Shown here: piece by piece, positions 46,690 through 57,244 of the stretch | Layout: every line of letters starts with the position of its first letter | How positions within the stretch are numbered: position 1 is the stretch's first letter | From: Acanthococcus lagerstroemiae | Lineage: Eukaryota > Arthropoda > Insecta > Hemiptera > Eriococcidae | Assembly (NCBI GenBank): GCA_031841125.1 | Contig: CM063114.1 | Span: 8,618,001 to 8,682,000 of the forward strand | DNA length: 64,000 bases | Reading direction: 5' to 3' | Made by a program: the position numbers and the translations under genes | The notes under the pieces: generated by a model | Databases searched by the model: none | What the model was told of the DNA's origin: nothing | Seen by the model: only the letters and a program-made list of their open reading frames with translations

Positions 46690-47560
46690 GTACATTGTTA
46701 TCAAATAATCAACTATTTTTGATAAATTGATTTCTTACAATGAATCGGTTAATGACAACTAAAGGATTGTTTTTTAAATTATTTTTTTGTCAATCAATTA
46801 TTCATTATTTTTGGTTGATTTGCCAGTTGTTGTTAGCAATTAATTAGAAAAGTTGTCATTGAATTAGTTTGTTGTTTTTGATGTATTGAGTGACTGCTTT
46901 GAATTGTATGTTATTTTAAAAAACTAGATTGCTTTCAGTTAATCAAGTGTTTTTAAATAATTGATTGTACTGATTCATTGAATGTATTACTTAATTAAAA
47001 TACTAGGACTTAACTTATTTATTTAAATGCTTTCAAATAATCACTTATTTGAGCTAGTTATTAGAATTTGATAAATTATATTATTTTGATCAATCTATAA
47101 TTTTCAATTAATTAATTCTATTTGATCAGTTAATGTTCTCAATTGATGGATTATTTTCAAATAATTAATGGCTTCTAATATATTGATTCTTTTAACCAAT
47201 TATTGGTCCCAATATTACTTGTTTGTTTTTTATTCTACTTTTTGATTGACTGTTCTAGATCAATCAATAGTTCCAGATTGATCAAGAACGACGATATTCA
47301 TTAACAACTATTAATTAATTGAATATTTTTGATTTATTTTATAAATTTTCAATTAAATAATGGGTACTGTTTCATTATTTGTATACCTACTTGATAGATC
47401 GTATATTTTCAATTAATAGATTGTTTTCAATGTAACTGAATAACTCTGACTGTTGGATTTTCTTTATTTATCAGTTATTGACTTTCTTATTATTCTATTC
47501 ATTAACTAAATGCATTTTATTCCTCAACTGGTTTTGATCAATCAACAGTTTCCAATTTAT
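46690..47560. repeat. AT-rich degenerate repeat, right part
   Basis: Continuation of 45310-45850; units of GATTGTTTTCAATTAATTGA type. Confidence 0.65.
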
Positions 47561-48889
47561 TGAGATTGACAACTGATATAGAGCTTTTATCTTTCATCAA
47601 CGCGAAAAAAGAATACAACTCATGTGAATGTATCTTCTCTTCCCAAATCTTAAGAGCTTTTTAAACGGAATTTATTAAACTGTAGTTATTCTGAATTCCT
47701 TCCTCAGATAAATTTGTTTTAATGGACAGACAAGATATGAGATCGACCACCTGACTTTTGAGTCTACTTTGCTGGACATTTCTTACACATTGTTTGGAAC
47801 CTTCATATCTCCCCTCTATTTTCTATTAGTCTTTACACAAAATATAAACGGAACATAAATTTTAGAAATTGGTAGTGCGAAGGTACTCATGCATTTTGGC
47901 GGGAGACATAGCTTTTTAAAAACTTCCCCTAGATACCAACCAATTTTGCTGACATTCAACGTAGTTCTGTGCCCTGTGGTACTTCATTTCTCCCTCGATT
48001 TTATTTCAATTCGTTAATTTCTTTTCGACTTATTCATCACAACAGAATTCCGTATGTAAATATATTTGTACGTATGAGATGTATTAGGCAAGGCAATATA
48101 AAAAGTGGAAGATTACTGCCAATAGCTTTTCGAGAAAAGTTCCCAGTTTCCCACAGCTGGATAAAGACTAATAACTGATGTTAAGAATCGCACGATCGAA
48201 TTCCTTTTGCAACTGACTTGACAATAAACTTGAAATTCAATGTAATCGATGACTGTGTGTTTCCTGTTTAACCCTCAGCTATTATCAATACTAAATAAGT
48301 TGTGTATGTGGTATGTGCATGTGCACAGCAGTGCGAGAAAGCCAGCTGACCTTAACATCATTGATCGATTAATAATATTCCGCCAGCCCTAATATCTACC
48401 AATATGGAAGCCGCTCAATTAGTTCACTCAGTTCTTTCGTCCCTTTTTGGCGCTTGAAATGCCCTTGCCTTATCGACGAACTTCGTTCATGTTGAATAGT
48501 TTACCTAAGACCACACACCAGGGTAAAAAAATTATCAGAGATATTGTTCCTTAATTGAGGAATAGGACGATGTTGTATTAGAAACGACGGATTAAACATA
48601 TTACAGCGGGTTACTGTGGAAAACCTTCGGATCTAATTGAGAGAAAAGAACAGGCCCAGGAAGCAATACGCTTGTAAAGGGATTCGACGAAAATGAAACG
48701 AACTATGTATTTTGGGAATGTGAACGAGCAACATGTATGCCGGAGTTACACAAAAATTAATTTCATATCAAGTTGTTTTTTTTTTACTGTTTTCCGCATC
48801 ACTTTTCCAATAATGTTAGTATACACTTGTCAAAATATGATAATGGTGAATTGGTGAGACAGCAGCGACAGAAGCAAGGGGGAGTACAT
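47561..48889. other. unrecognised sequence, partly single-copy in appearance
   Basis: 48180-48730 has balanced composition and no repeats that I can see. No exon found. Confidence 0.4.
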
Positions 48890-49537
48890 ATTTTAACCGA
48901 ACTAAAGGAATTTTATCCACTACAAAGGAATTTCAACCACAACACAGGAATTTCATCCACAACGATGAAATTTTCATGTACAACTGGAGAATTTTCATTG
49001 TCAATGAAGGTATTTTCTTCCACGATGAAGGGAATTAATTCATGATAAAAGAAGTTTTATCCACAACGAAGGAACTATCATCCACGTTGAAGGAATTTCA
49101 ACTACACCGAAGGAATTTCATTCACAATGGAGGAATTTTTATCCATAACTGGATAATCTTCATTCTTGATGAAGGAAATCAATCCAAAGTAAAAGAACTT
49201 TTATCCACGGTGGAGGAATTTTCATTCACAGCAAAGGAAATTAATCCATGATAAAAGAACTTTTATCCACACTGAAGCATCCCCTATAAAGGAATCTTAA
49301 CCTACAATGAAGGGTTCATTCAAAATTAGAGAATTTTCCTTCTTGATGAAGGAGTACACGTCCACGATAAAGGAAATCAATCCTTATGAAAAAATTTTAT
49401 CCACAGCAAAGGAATTTTCATCCACTTCGAAGGAATTTCCATCCACGGTGAATGAAATTTGTCCATGATAAAACGAATTTTTATCAGCGGCGGTGGAACT
49501 TGCATCCATAATAAAAGAACTTATCCATGACGAATCA
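48890..49537 (+). repeat. ~20-bp minisatellite, left part
   Basis: Units of TTTTATCCACAAYGAAGGAA type with variants (ATTTCATCCACAACGATGAA, TTAATCCATGATAAAAGAAC), continued at 53005-53190 beyond the Helitron insertion. Open frames are by-products. Confidence 0.85.
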
Positions 49538-52255
49538 TCTACTATATAAAAGTGAATGTTTGTCTGTTTGTTTGTTTGGTTGTTCAAGGTTGGCGGCTGA
49601 GCCATAAGAGCTGGAGGGTTGAAACTTTCTGGATGTGATCGTACGAACCCGGATGAAGTTTTAGGCTATAGTACCCCAATTAAGAGGGGGGCCACAAAAT
49701 TTTATCCCCTGTGGGCCCTCTACTTTTTTTTTCAACTTGAACTTTTCGGAATTGTTTTACATTGAACTTCTTCAGATTTTGTTAGAATTTGGTGGCTGTA
49801 ACTGTCTCCCTTCAGAAATTATTGGGAGTTGAAAATCTGAAAATTTCAAAACAAGCTGAAAATGCCTCATTATTACACGTACTTAGATTTAATACGACCA
49901 TAACATATTTGGATATTGTTTCGTACTCATTTATGTACCACACGGCTCATTTTCAACCACATATCACCTCCATAAGCCCTAAAATTTCAGTTTTTGAAAA
50001 CTATGTTCAGCATTCCTCCAAATTATCCGACTGAATTTTTGAAAACACCAACATTTTCCTCTGAATAACACAAATATGAAGCAGTAAACTGCAAATAGAT
50101 CAGGGCCCTCCATCCGAACGCAATGAGAGTTGAAGCTATTTGCATTTGCAAATTTCCGTAAATTTCAGTAGCGTTTCTCAAGGAACCTTTTCCGAGCCAA
50201 GAACCGGCTAGCCGCTACACGGCGATTCGTCTATCGACACATGCACACAGACACGCGCGCACGAACATACACAAAGAAACATTAGGAACAGAAACAACAA
50301 AGGACATTTTAGTACCTAGATATAATTAGGTAAATGCGCTTATTCTTCTACAGTTTTTTTTTTTTTTTTTTTTTTTTTTTGTCACAGCAACTATTACTTA
50401 AAACTGCAGGTAAAAATGATGCATCCTGCGTCTCATAATCAAAATCTCTCTTCTCTAATATGTATAAAAGTGTTAGTTTATCTGTGGGTAAGTGTGCGTG
50501 TTTGTTCGTAAGTGGCGGGTGAATTATAAGAGCTGATGGCAGATGCGGATACCGGGGAAGAGGGTGGGGGTCGGGACCCCATCCCCCAAAAAAATCTAAA
50601 TACCTATATGTGGTATCAGTTCCAGCGATGGAGTTCCCGATAGGCACATTAGGCAAGTGCCTAGGGTAACATTTCTTTTCTTGGGTATTCATTAATTTGA
50701 AATCAAATATCTTATTGAGCAAAAATAGTTATTACAAATTTTTTATCTTCAATTCCTTTATTAGGAAAACTTTTAATTAAATGAATTTGAGGAAATTTTA
50801 ACATTAATATTATTTTAATTAATCGATTTTTTTCTATTCATTTTTTATTACCAATAATTAACCATAATTCATTTAATAATTTTAACAGATTTCGAGGGGC
50901 GGCAAATTTTAGAAAAACAGCGGGAAAAAGGAAGGAAATTCGAAAAAAGAGAAAAAGAAGAAGAGACAGAGAGAAAAAAGGAAAATATTGTAGAAGTTGT
51001 AGAAAACACAACGGGAAAATACTAATTATCAATTTTTGACCTGTGGCTCATCAGGAAGATATTGAGTGGCGGGGAGAGGGGGACATTTCGTTGAGTGCCT
51101 ATAGCAGCTTCGCTTCTAATTCCGCAGCTGGTTACAAAGAGCGTAAGCAAAAAGTGGAATCCATAAGACATTTTAAAAAGAAGTAAAGTGACCGCCCGCT
51201 TATCAGTCGCATTAGCAGCCGATGCCGGCAGCGCGGGAAGGTAAAGGGAGGAAAAAGTCACGGATGTGGATCACAGGGAATCGTTGGAAGGATAGAAAGG
51301 GAAGATGGGAAAGCAGTTTGCGGCAACGGGAAGAGGAGAGGACATACTAACGCCTGCGGAGCTCCGCGCGGTTAAATTTTGACATGTACTCGCGTGTTTC
51401 CATGCCACAAAGGGGGAGGGAGCACAAAATTTTTCCCCCTGTGGGCCCCATAACTTTAGTTTAATTATTTTTTCAACTGGAACTTTTTGGAATTGTTTTA
51501 CATTGAAATTTTTCACACTGAGGTAAAATTTGGTGGTGGTAACTGTCTCCCTTCAGAAATCATTAGGAAATTGAAAATCTGAAATTTCCGAAACGAGCTC
51601 AAAATGCTTTCTATGTATTTAATAAGAGCTGAGAGCCGAGACAGATACAGAGGGAGAGGGTTGGGGTGTCCATACCCGTTCCCCCCGAAATATCTAAATA
51701 CCTACCAATGCAACTTCTTTATTATGTTATATCAGTTCCAGCATTAGATTTCTCAATAGGTACATTAAGCAAGTGCCTTGGGCGGCAGATTTGTGTACAA
51801 AAACAGCCGGATAGAGGGAGGAAATTTGGAAAAAGAGAAAAAGAAAAAGAGAGAGAGAAAACAGGAAAAATGTAGAAGTTGCAGAAAACACAATTAGGAA
51901 ATAATTATCAATTTTTACCTGCAGCACATTTGGAGGATATGGAGAGGAGGGGGAGAGGGTTATATTTTAACTATCCAGTTGAATTTTTTAAGAATCCTAA
52001 CATCTTTGTCTGAACAACGCAAACGTGAAGCGATAAACTGCAAGTGAATCAGGACACTCCGATTGAACGCAGTGTGACTTGAAGAGCAGGTATTCAGGAG
52101 GTCTGGACTCCCCTTGCCACTTTGTCAAATAAGTTTTTTTTTTTTAATTTTAGCACCCCCGTCTATCTTACTTAAGCCAACTCACTTTAGCCAGCTCACC
52201 ATAGCCAACTCACTTTAGCCTACGGTTTAGACGAGCCGCGAAGCGGGTCAGCTAG
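49538..52255 (+). mobile_element. Helitron-like non-autonomous element 1
   Basis: Starts TCTACTATATAAAAGTGAAT and ends with a GC hairpin (GAGCCGC-GAA-GCGGGTC) followed by AGCTAG, i.e. TC...CTAG with the hairpin a few bases from the end. Host A/T flanks. No Rep/helicase. The interior contains duplicated modules (50519-51080 and 51620-51965; 49690-49880 and 51415-51610) and a second decayed start-like sequence near 50452, so it is itself composite. T run at about 50355-50380. Confidence 0.85.
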
Positions 52256-53004
52256 TCTTCTATATAAAAGTGAATGTTTGTATGTTTGTTTGTTTGTTCG
52301 TTCGTTTGTTCGAGGTTGGTGGGTAAAGCATAAGAGCTGGAGGGTTGGAACTTTCTGGATGTGTTCGTATGAACCCGGATGAGGTTTTAGGCTATAAAAC
52401 ATTTCGGTACCTTAATTAGGAGGGAGGCCACGAAATTTTGTCCCCTACGGGCCCCCTAATTTTTTTTCAACCTAAACTTTTCGGAATTGTTTTACATTGA
52501 ACTTCTTCACATTATGTTAAAATTTTGTGGCTGTAACTGTCTCCCTTCAGAAATTATTGGGGGGTTGAAAATCTGAAATTTCCAAGATGAGCTCAAAATG
52601 CCTTATTATTACGTTCACAACTGATTTAATGTGGTCTTCATACCTGAATATAGTTTTGCACCCATTTATGCACCCTCATACTGCATTTTCATCCCCCTTA
52701 TCACCTCAAAAAGCTCCAAAATTTCAGTTTTTGAAAACTATGAAGTGACCATCCGCTTATTAGTCGCATTAGCAGCCAATGCCGGCAGTGCGGGAAGGGT
52801 GGAGGGAGGAAAACTGCAACAGTTTTCAGGCAGGAAAACATCACGGATGTTGATCCCAGAGAATTGTTGGACGGATGGGGAGGGAAGATGGGAAATCGGT
52901 TACCTGTAAAAGGAAGAGGAGAGGACTAACTCAGTGAACCGAAAACACTTTAGCCAACTCACTTTAGCCCACAGTCTAGATGAGCCGCGACGCGGGTCAG
53001 CTAG
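52256..53004 (+). mobile_element. Helitron-like non-autonomous element 2, head-to-tail with element 1
   Basis: Starts TCTTCTATATAAAAGTGAAT directly after the CTAG of element 1. Ends GAGCCGC-GAC-GCGGGTC then AGCTAG. Shares with element 1 the start region, the GGAATTGTTTTACATTGAAC block and the 3' block CATTAGCAGCCRATGCCGGC. 749 bp. Confidence 0.85.
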
Positions 53005-53190
53005 TCCACTATTAAGGGATCTTCAACTACAGTGAAGAATTTTCATCCGCGATGAAGAAAATTAATCCATGATAACAGAATTTTTATACACATTGGGGGA
53101 ATTTTTATCTGTAGCGAAGGAATTTTATCCTTAACTTAGGAATTTTCATCCACAATAAAGGAAATTGATCCATGGTGAAATAGGTAATCT
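53005..53190 (+). repeat. ~20-bp minisatellite, right part
   Basis: Continuation of 48890-49537 after the Helitron pair (TTTTCATCCGCGATGAAG, TTAATCCATGATAACAG). Confidence 0.8.
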
Positions 53191-54659
53191 TTCTCGAGAA
53201 ATTAGTCAGTTACAAAAATAGTCCCACTTTTCATAGAATGATCCCTTACGATTTTCTAATATTGAGGAAGAGAGAACCTCGAGAGGTACCTTTTGGTTTT
53301 ACTGCTTCTGTGTGCGGTAACAATGAAAGAAGATCGCACCAAAGGCTCGGGCACGATTTGTTTGAGCGAAATTCCTTTTCCAGGAGCGAGGGCCAGTTCA
53401 AAAAGATTACGTTTTGTAACGTGTACAGCGAGCAATGAAACCATTTTATTTAGTGTAAAGCAAGCAATCACAATTTTAAACATAAAATAAAAAATCCCTG
53501 CGGAACAAATGCCTTCATTAAACTTTATAGCGGCGCCCACGATCACGACCTTGAGGACTGCGTCTGTTCTCTCATCCGCGAACTCAAAATGATTCAGAGA
53601 TGAAGCCAAGCAAGAAGCAATACAAAGTTTTGTGTTTACTCTGCATCTCGCATACGTGTTCGGGATTACGTCAGACCGACGAAACCAAAATAGAAGCCGA
53701 ACACTGTTTACAATTCGACTTAATTTTCTTACGTACACCCGATGGGACCGCATATTTTTGCTCGGATAATTATTCACGAAATAACGGTTTGCTGCCGATT
53801 GGCAGACGCACTCATGCTCGAGCATTTGCTAATTAGTACACCTTGAATAGTGCTCCGAAATGAGGAAGAACTTTGAGTTTAAAATGTATTCAACCAAAGT
53901 TTGGAATGAGCTGGCGATGTGCAGCATATTAGCCCGCTGAATCTCCCGTTAGATTTTGGTGACTAATTCAGGTCTCCGTAAATTTACATTTTCGAACAAT
54001 GAACTCGAAACGAAGATCGCGACTGCTCAATATCAAGGCATTGTTGGTCGCCAGACCGTATTTCGTTACTTTAGAGGCAAAAACTTTCCTTTTGTGTGTC
54101 AGTTCACCTCAACAGTCGCTAATCGCTGTTTTGTTCGAGAGTGCGCAACTTAAAGGAGGACGGGACTCCGGAATGTGCCAGAGATGCGGCAGAGACTATC
54201 AGTCGATATTTCCGGCAGATTTGGGTCATTCGGCTACATCGGGTATCTCATTATAGCCGGACTTCCATTGGGTGCCAACGGAGCCATGAGCCCGAAGTAC
54301 TCGGCTCGAAGGAGAGATTAGGTAAGAAAGGGACGGGAAAGGGAAGTGTTGAAAGAAAGAGACGAAAGATCGTTTTTCCCGAAAATACTGAACTGTAACC
54401 ATTTTGAGGGGTGAGGTCAATCATTAGCGCCAGCTCGGCTCTGAGTTCGGTTGAGATTATTTGTGGCTGGTAAATTGTAGACGAATTCGCTTGTTTTTGG
54501 ACGGGTGTGGTCACCATACAAGATTTACACAGGCTCACATTCGTCAGAACCTAGTCTTCAGCAATTTGAGTCAATCTAGGTCATTATCGGTCTGAAGGGA
54601 GGAAGTGGGTTCCTCTGTAATGCACCCGAAATCCAGGTTAATGCTCGGTGAGCGTTGCC
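53191..54659. other. unrecognised sequence with open frames on both strands
   Basis: GC-richer than its surroundings. The longest frame (189 codons, minus 53256-53825) has two hydrophobic stretches but no known motif. Plus-strand frames in the same place are equally open. Composition suggests single-copy DNA; an exon cannot be excluded. Confidence 0.3.
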
Positions 54660-54868
54660 TCGGTCAGCAGGGTGTCCCATAGTGGCCCTGGCAGGACAGC
54701 GCGAAACCAAAGCGGAGAGACGGAATGAGCGCTTGGGCCGGCCTCAATGCGTCCCTCTGATCACTGTTGCGATATTCGAACGGGTAGTTTCCGGGGCCAG
54801 GGGAGCGATGTCTGGGGAGCCACTTTGGTACACATATGCGTGCATCGCCATACGCTACACCAAGTGAG
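54660..54868 (+). mobile_element. SINE family C copy 3
   Basis: Matches the reverse complement of 308-510 from CGGTCAGCAGGGTGTCCC through GGGCCGGCCTCAATGCGTC and the core GATATTCGAACGGGTAG to GCGTGCATCGCCATACG. Confidence 0.75.
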
Positions 54869-55006
54869 GTCATCATCGACTCATTGTTGGTTGTTTTGGT
54901 TAGATTTAATCTTATTTTGATCAGTGTTGGTCGGATTTGTTTAGCTTGAGTCATCCATAATTACATTCAATTCAGGTTGAGCGTCCATTGCGATCATCGA
55001 ATTTGG

Positions 55007-55446
55007 AGTCTATGTGTGGCCAAGTGGTAACGTGCCTGTTCCGTAATTTTTGTATTTCGGGTCCAAATCCCACCAACGCTGGAATGCCAGTCATGTTCTA
55101 ACACCCTCACTGACATCCTAGCGAACACAGCGGCTACAAATCGAGGAGAAAAAATAGCCTGTCCAGTAACTCTGGCCAGCTCACACGAACAAGGCGTGTT
55201 ATTACCAGATCAGAAATATTGGTACTGTGCGTGGGCACATCGTGGACAGCTTACACAACGTCATGAAACACGTGGCTAGTAAGCGAACTGCGGTTGCATA
55301 CTCTTCGGCACAGAGAAGGGAAACTGTAACACAACAAAACCGAGGGGAAGCAACGGCAAACTACCCCGAACAACCTGTCCACGAGAATCGCAAGTCATTA
55401 ATTGCGATCGCCAATGTCGAGCATCAGATATGGCGCCTGAAGAAGA
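55007..55446 (+). mobile_element. SINE family B copy 4, near full length
   Basis: A box TGGCCAAGTGG (55017-55027) and B box GGGTCCAAATCCC (55059-55071). Flanked by ATCGAATTTGG (54996-55006) and ATCGATTTTGG (55447-55457), an 11-bp target duplication with one mismatch. Body as in 18483-18922. Confidence 0.87.
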
Positions 55447-55484
55447 ATCGATTTTGGTTGTTTTTGATTGTTTTTGACCATGTT

Positions 55485-55630
55485 CAGTAGCGTAGCCAGC
55501 CTAGTGTTCGTGAAGGGTCCGGTCTAGACTAATAATTCAGGGGAACGGTGTATTGGAGAGGGTGCTGAGATTTAAAAAACTACTATTCAATGAAATGGGG
55601 GGGGGGCAGGCCCCCCAGGCTACGCCACTG
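55485..55630. mobile_element. hAT-like MITE, CAGTGGCGTAGCCA family, short copy
   Basis: Ends CAGTAGCGTAGCCAGCCT and AGGCTACGCCACTG. Flanks ACCATGTT and ATTACGTT match at 5 of 8, all differences being transitions. A GGGGGG-CAGG-CCCCCC hairpin lies immediately inside the right end. Confidence 0.8.
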
Positions 55631-56349
55631 ATTACGTTTAGCGTCACTCTTCTTAATGAATTTTCTCTTCGGTAAAAAAAACTGAAACCCTGTTCTTATT
55701 TTTTTCTTTCTCGGAAGAAAGAAAGAAAAACAGTATTTCTTACGTACACAAGAATCTTATTTTCTTCGAGAAGAGTACAAAATTTCTCCTTTATTTCTGA
55801 ATTTTGATAATTTATCGCATCAAAATCTGTACGAGCCTCGAAATTCAAGTCCTAACTGCCGCAACTTGAAAACCGTTAGGAGTACCTACCTGATTTTATT
55901 CTCCACCTGTGGGAGGCGACGACTCGGAGTAAGGACTATAGTTAACACATGGGTACCATCGATCCGCCATTTTGTTTGCAAAAAATTCATTTTTCCCAGT
56001 TTTCTGAGATACTGATTAATTTTTTCAGCTTTTGATTATATTTCTGATTTTTATTTGAAAATTTAACACTAAACATCACAAAAAATAATGTAATTCAACC
56101 AACAAAAGAGAATTTAAAATTTTCTTACTTCGTATATTTTTAAAAACGATGTACTCGTATTTATGAAAAATGATGAGAAATAACCATCAAACTTATACAT
56201 ATAATGACCTTCGTGGGCTACTAGACTAAAGCTGGGGTGCAGAATCCCAATTTTTAACCAAACGTTAAATTTTTTTCTTTAAATTGCTTTCTGAAAACAA
56301 AATGGCGGATATCAATTGTATCTATGTGTAACTATGGGGCCCTACTCGT
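55631..56349. other. unrecognised AT-rich sequence
   Basis: Contains GAAAGAAAGAAA-type runs at 55715-55735 and two copies of 'AAAATGGCGGAT'-type motifs in opposite orientation (55973, 56302). No gene seen. Confidence 0.35.
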
Positions 56350-56523
56350 AGTAGAACACCTGAAAGCACCCGAGTATTGACATCCGCCATTTTTCGTCGC
56401 TTGGTGCCTGACGATTCGCAATTCAATACTGGGAACGTTCCGCGTAGTGAACTGTGAACTGTCGGGCACCAAGCGATGGAAAATGGCGAATGTCAATACG
56501 CAGGCATTTCTAGGTGCTCTGCT
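56350..56523. mobile_element. palindromic MITE, copy 3
   Basis: Arms ~70 bp, 56351-56425 and 56447-56523. AACACCTGAAAGCACCCGAG is mirrored by GGCATTTCTAGGTGCTCT; TATTGACATCCGCCATTTTTC by GAAAATGGCGAATGTCAATA; and TTGGTGCC by GGCACCAA. Same family as 7198-7328 and 8717-8842 but better preserved. Confidence 0.8.
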
Positions 56524-57244
56524 CGTGGCTCAGACTCCCAGGACATGACTATGCATCATCACCAATATTCAAAATGGCCAAGCTGAGAGCTACATGCTGC
56601 AATTTTTCAAAAATTTTATGCAGCTCCAACTCGACCTCCGCCATTTTTTCCCAGAGCATTGACTTCTGACTGTGAAGGAATTTGGCGGCTTTGAACTCCG
56701 AGCTGCGTTGCAACTCTGGCTCCGGCACCGAAGTGTCGGGCCTGAGATATGTGTATTCAGGAAGAAAGATCATGTGATTAAAAAATACTATAGGATACAG
56801 CTTTCATTAATCCAAAATGAGGAGGGGTGCTTCTTCTAATACTTAGGCTGAGGTTCATTTCAACTAAGTCTGGCGCACTATTTTTTCAAACTTTGAATTT
56901 TCTGAGGGTATAAAGAACAATAAGGATAATGTATTTCAGAAGAAAATTGGAAAAAATATCAAAAATATCAAAAATTCTACATTTTCGCCATGAGGCCCAT
57001 GTGAATGTTAAGTAATGTAACGGAACATTTTGACATTTTCGTTTAGAACAATCAGAGGGCAGACATAGAAAAACTGTAGGAGATCATTTCTAGGTGAAAT
57101 CCACCTGAGAGCAATTACTTTTCAACTGGGGGGGGGGGGGGGGTCATAAGGTTTAAGTGTTGTAAAATCATTGTTGTATTTTCAAATGTTTACGAATGTT
57201 TAAAATTCTTGCGTCCTTCAACGAGCCTGAAAATCTCGAGTGGA
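56524..57244. other. unrecognised sequence with a G run
   Basis: 16-base G run at 57128-57143. A 74-codon minus frame (56549-56773) with a helical, Glu/Leu-rich segment (KMAEVELELHKIFEKLQH) has no identifiable family. Confidence 0.35.

Noticed and set aside
48890..49537. Regular ~20-bp repeats as a CRISPR-like array
   Set aside because: Repeats are contiguous and diverged with no unique spacers, in a eukaryotic sequence without cas genes.
53256..53825. 189-codon minus-strand open frame, the longest in the window
   Set aside because: No motif, no splice context, and the opposite strand is equally open; kept only as an unrecognised region.
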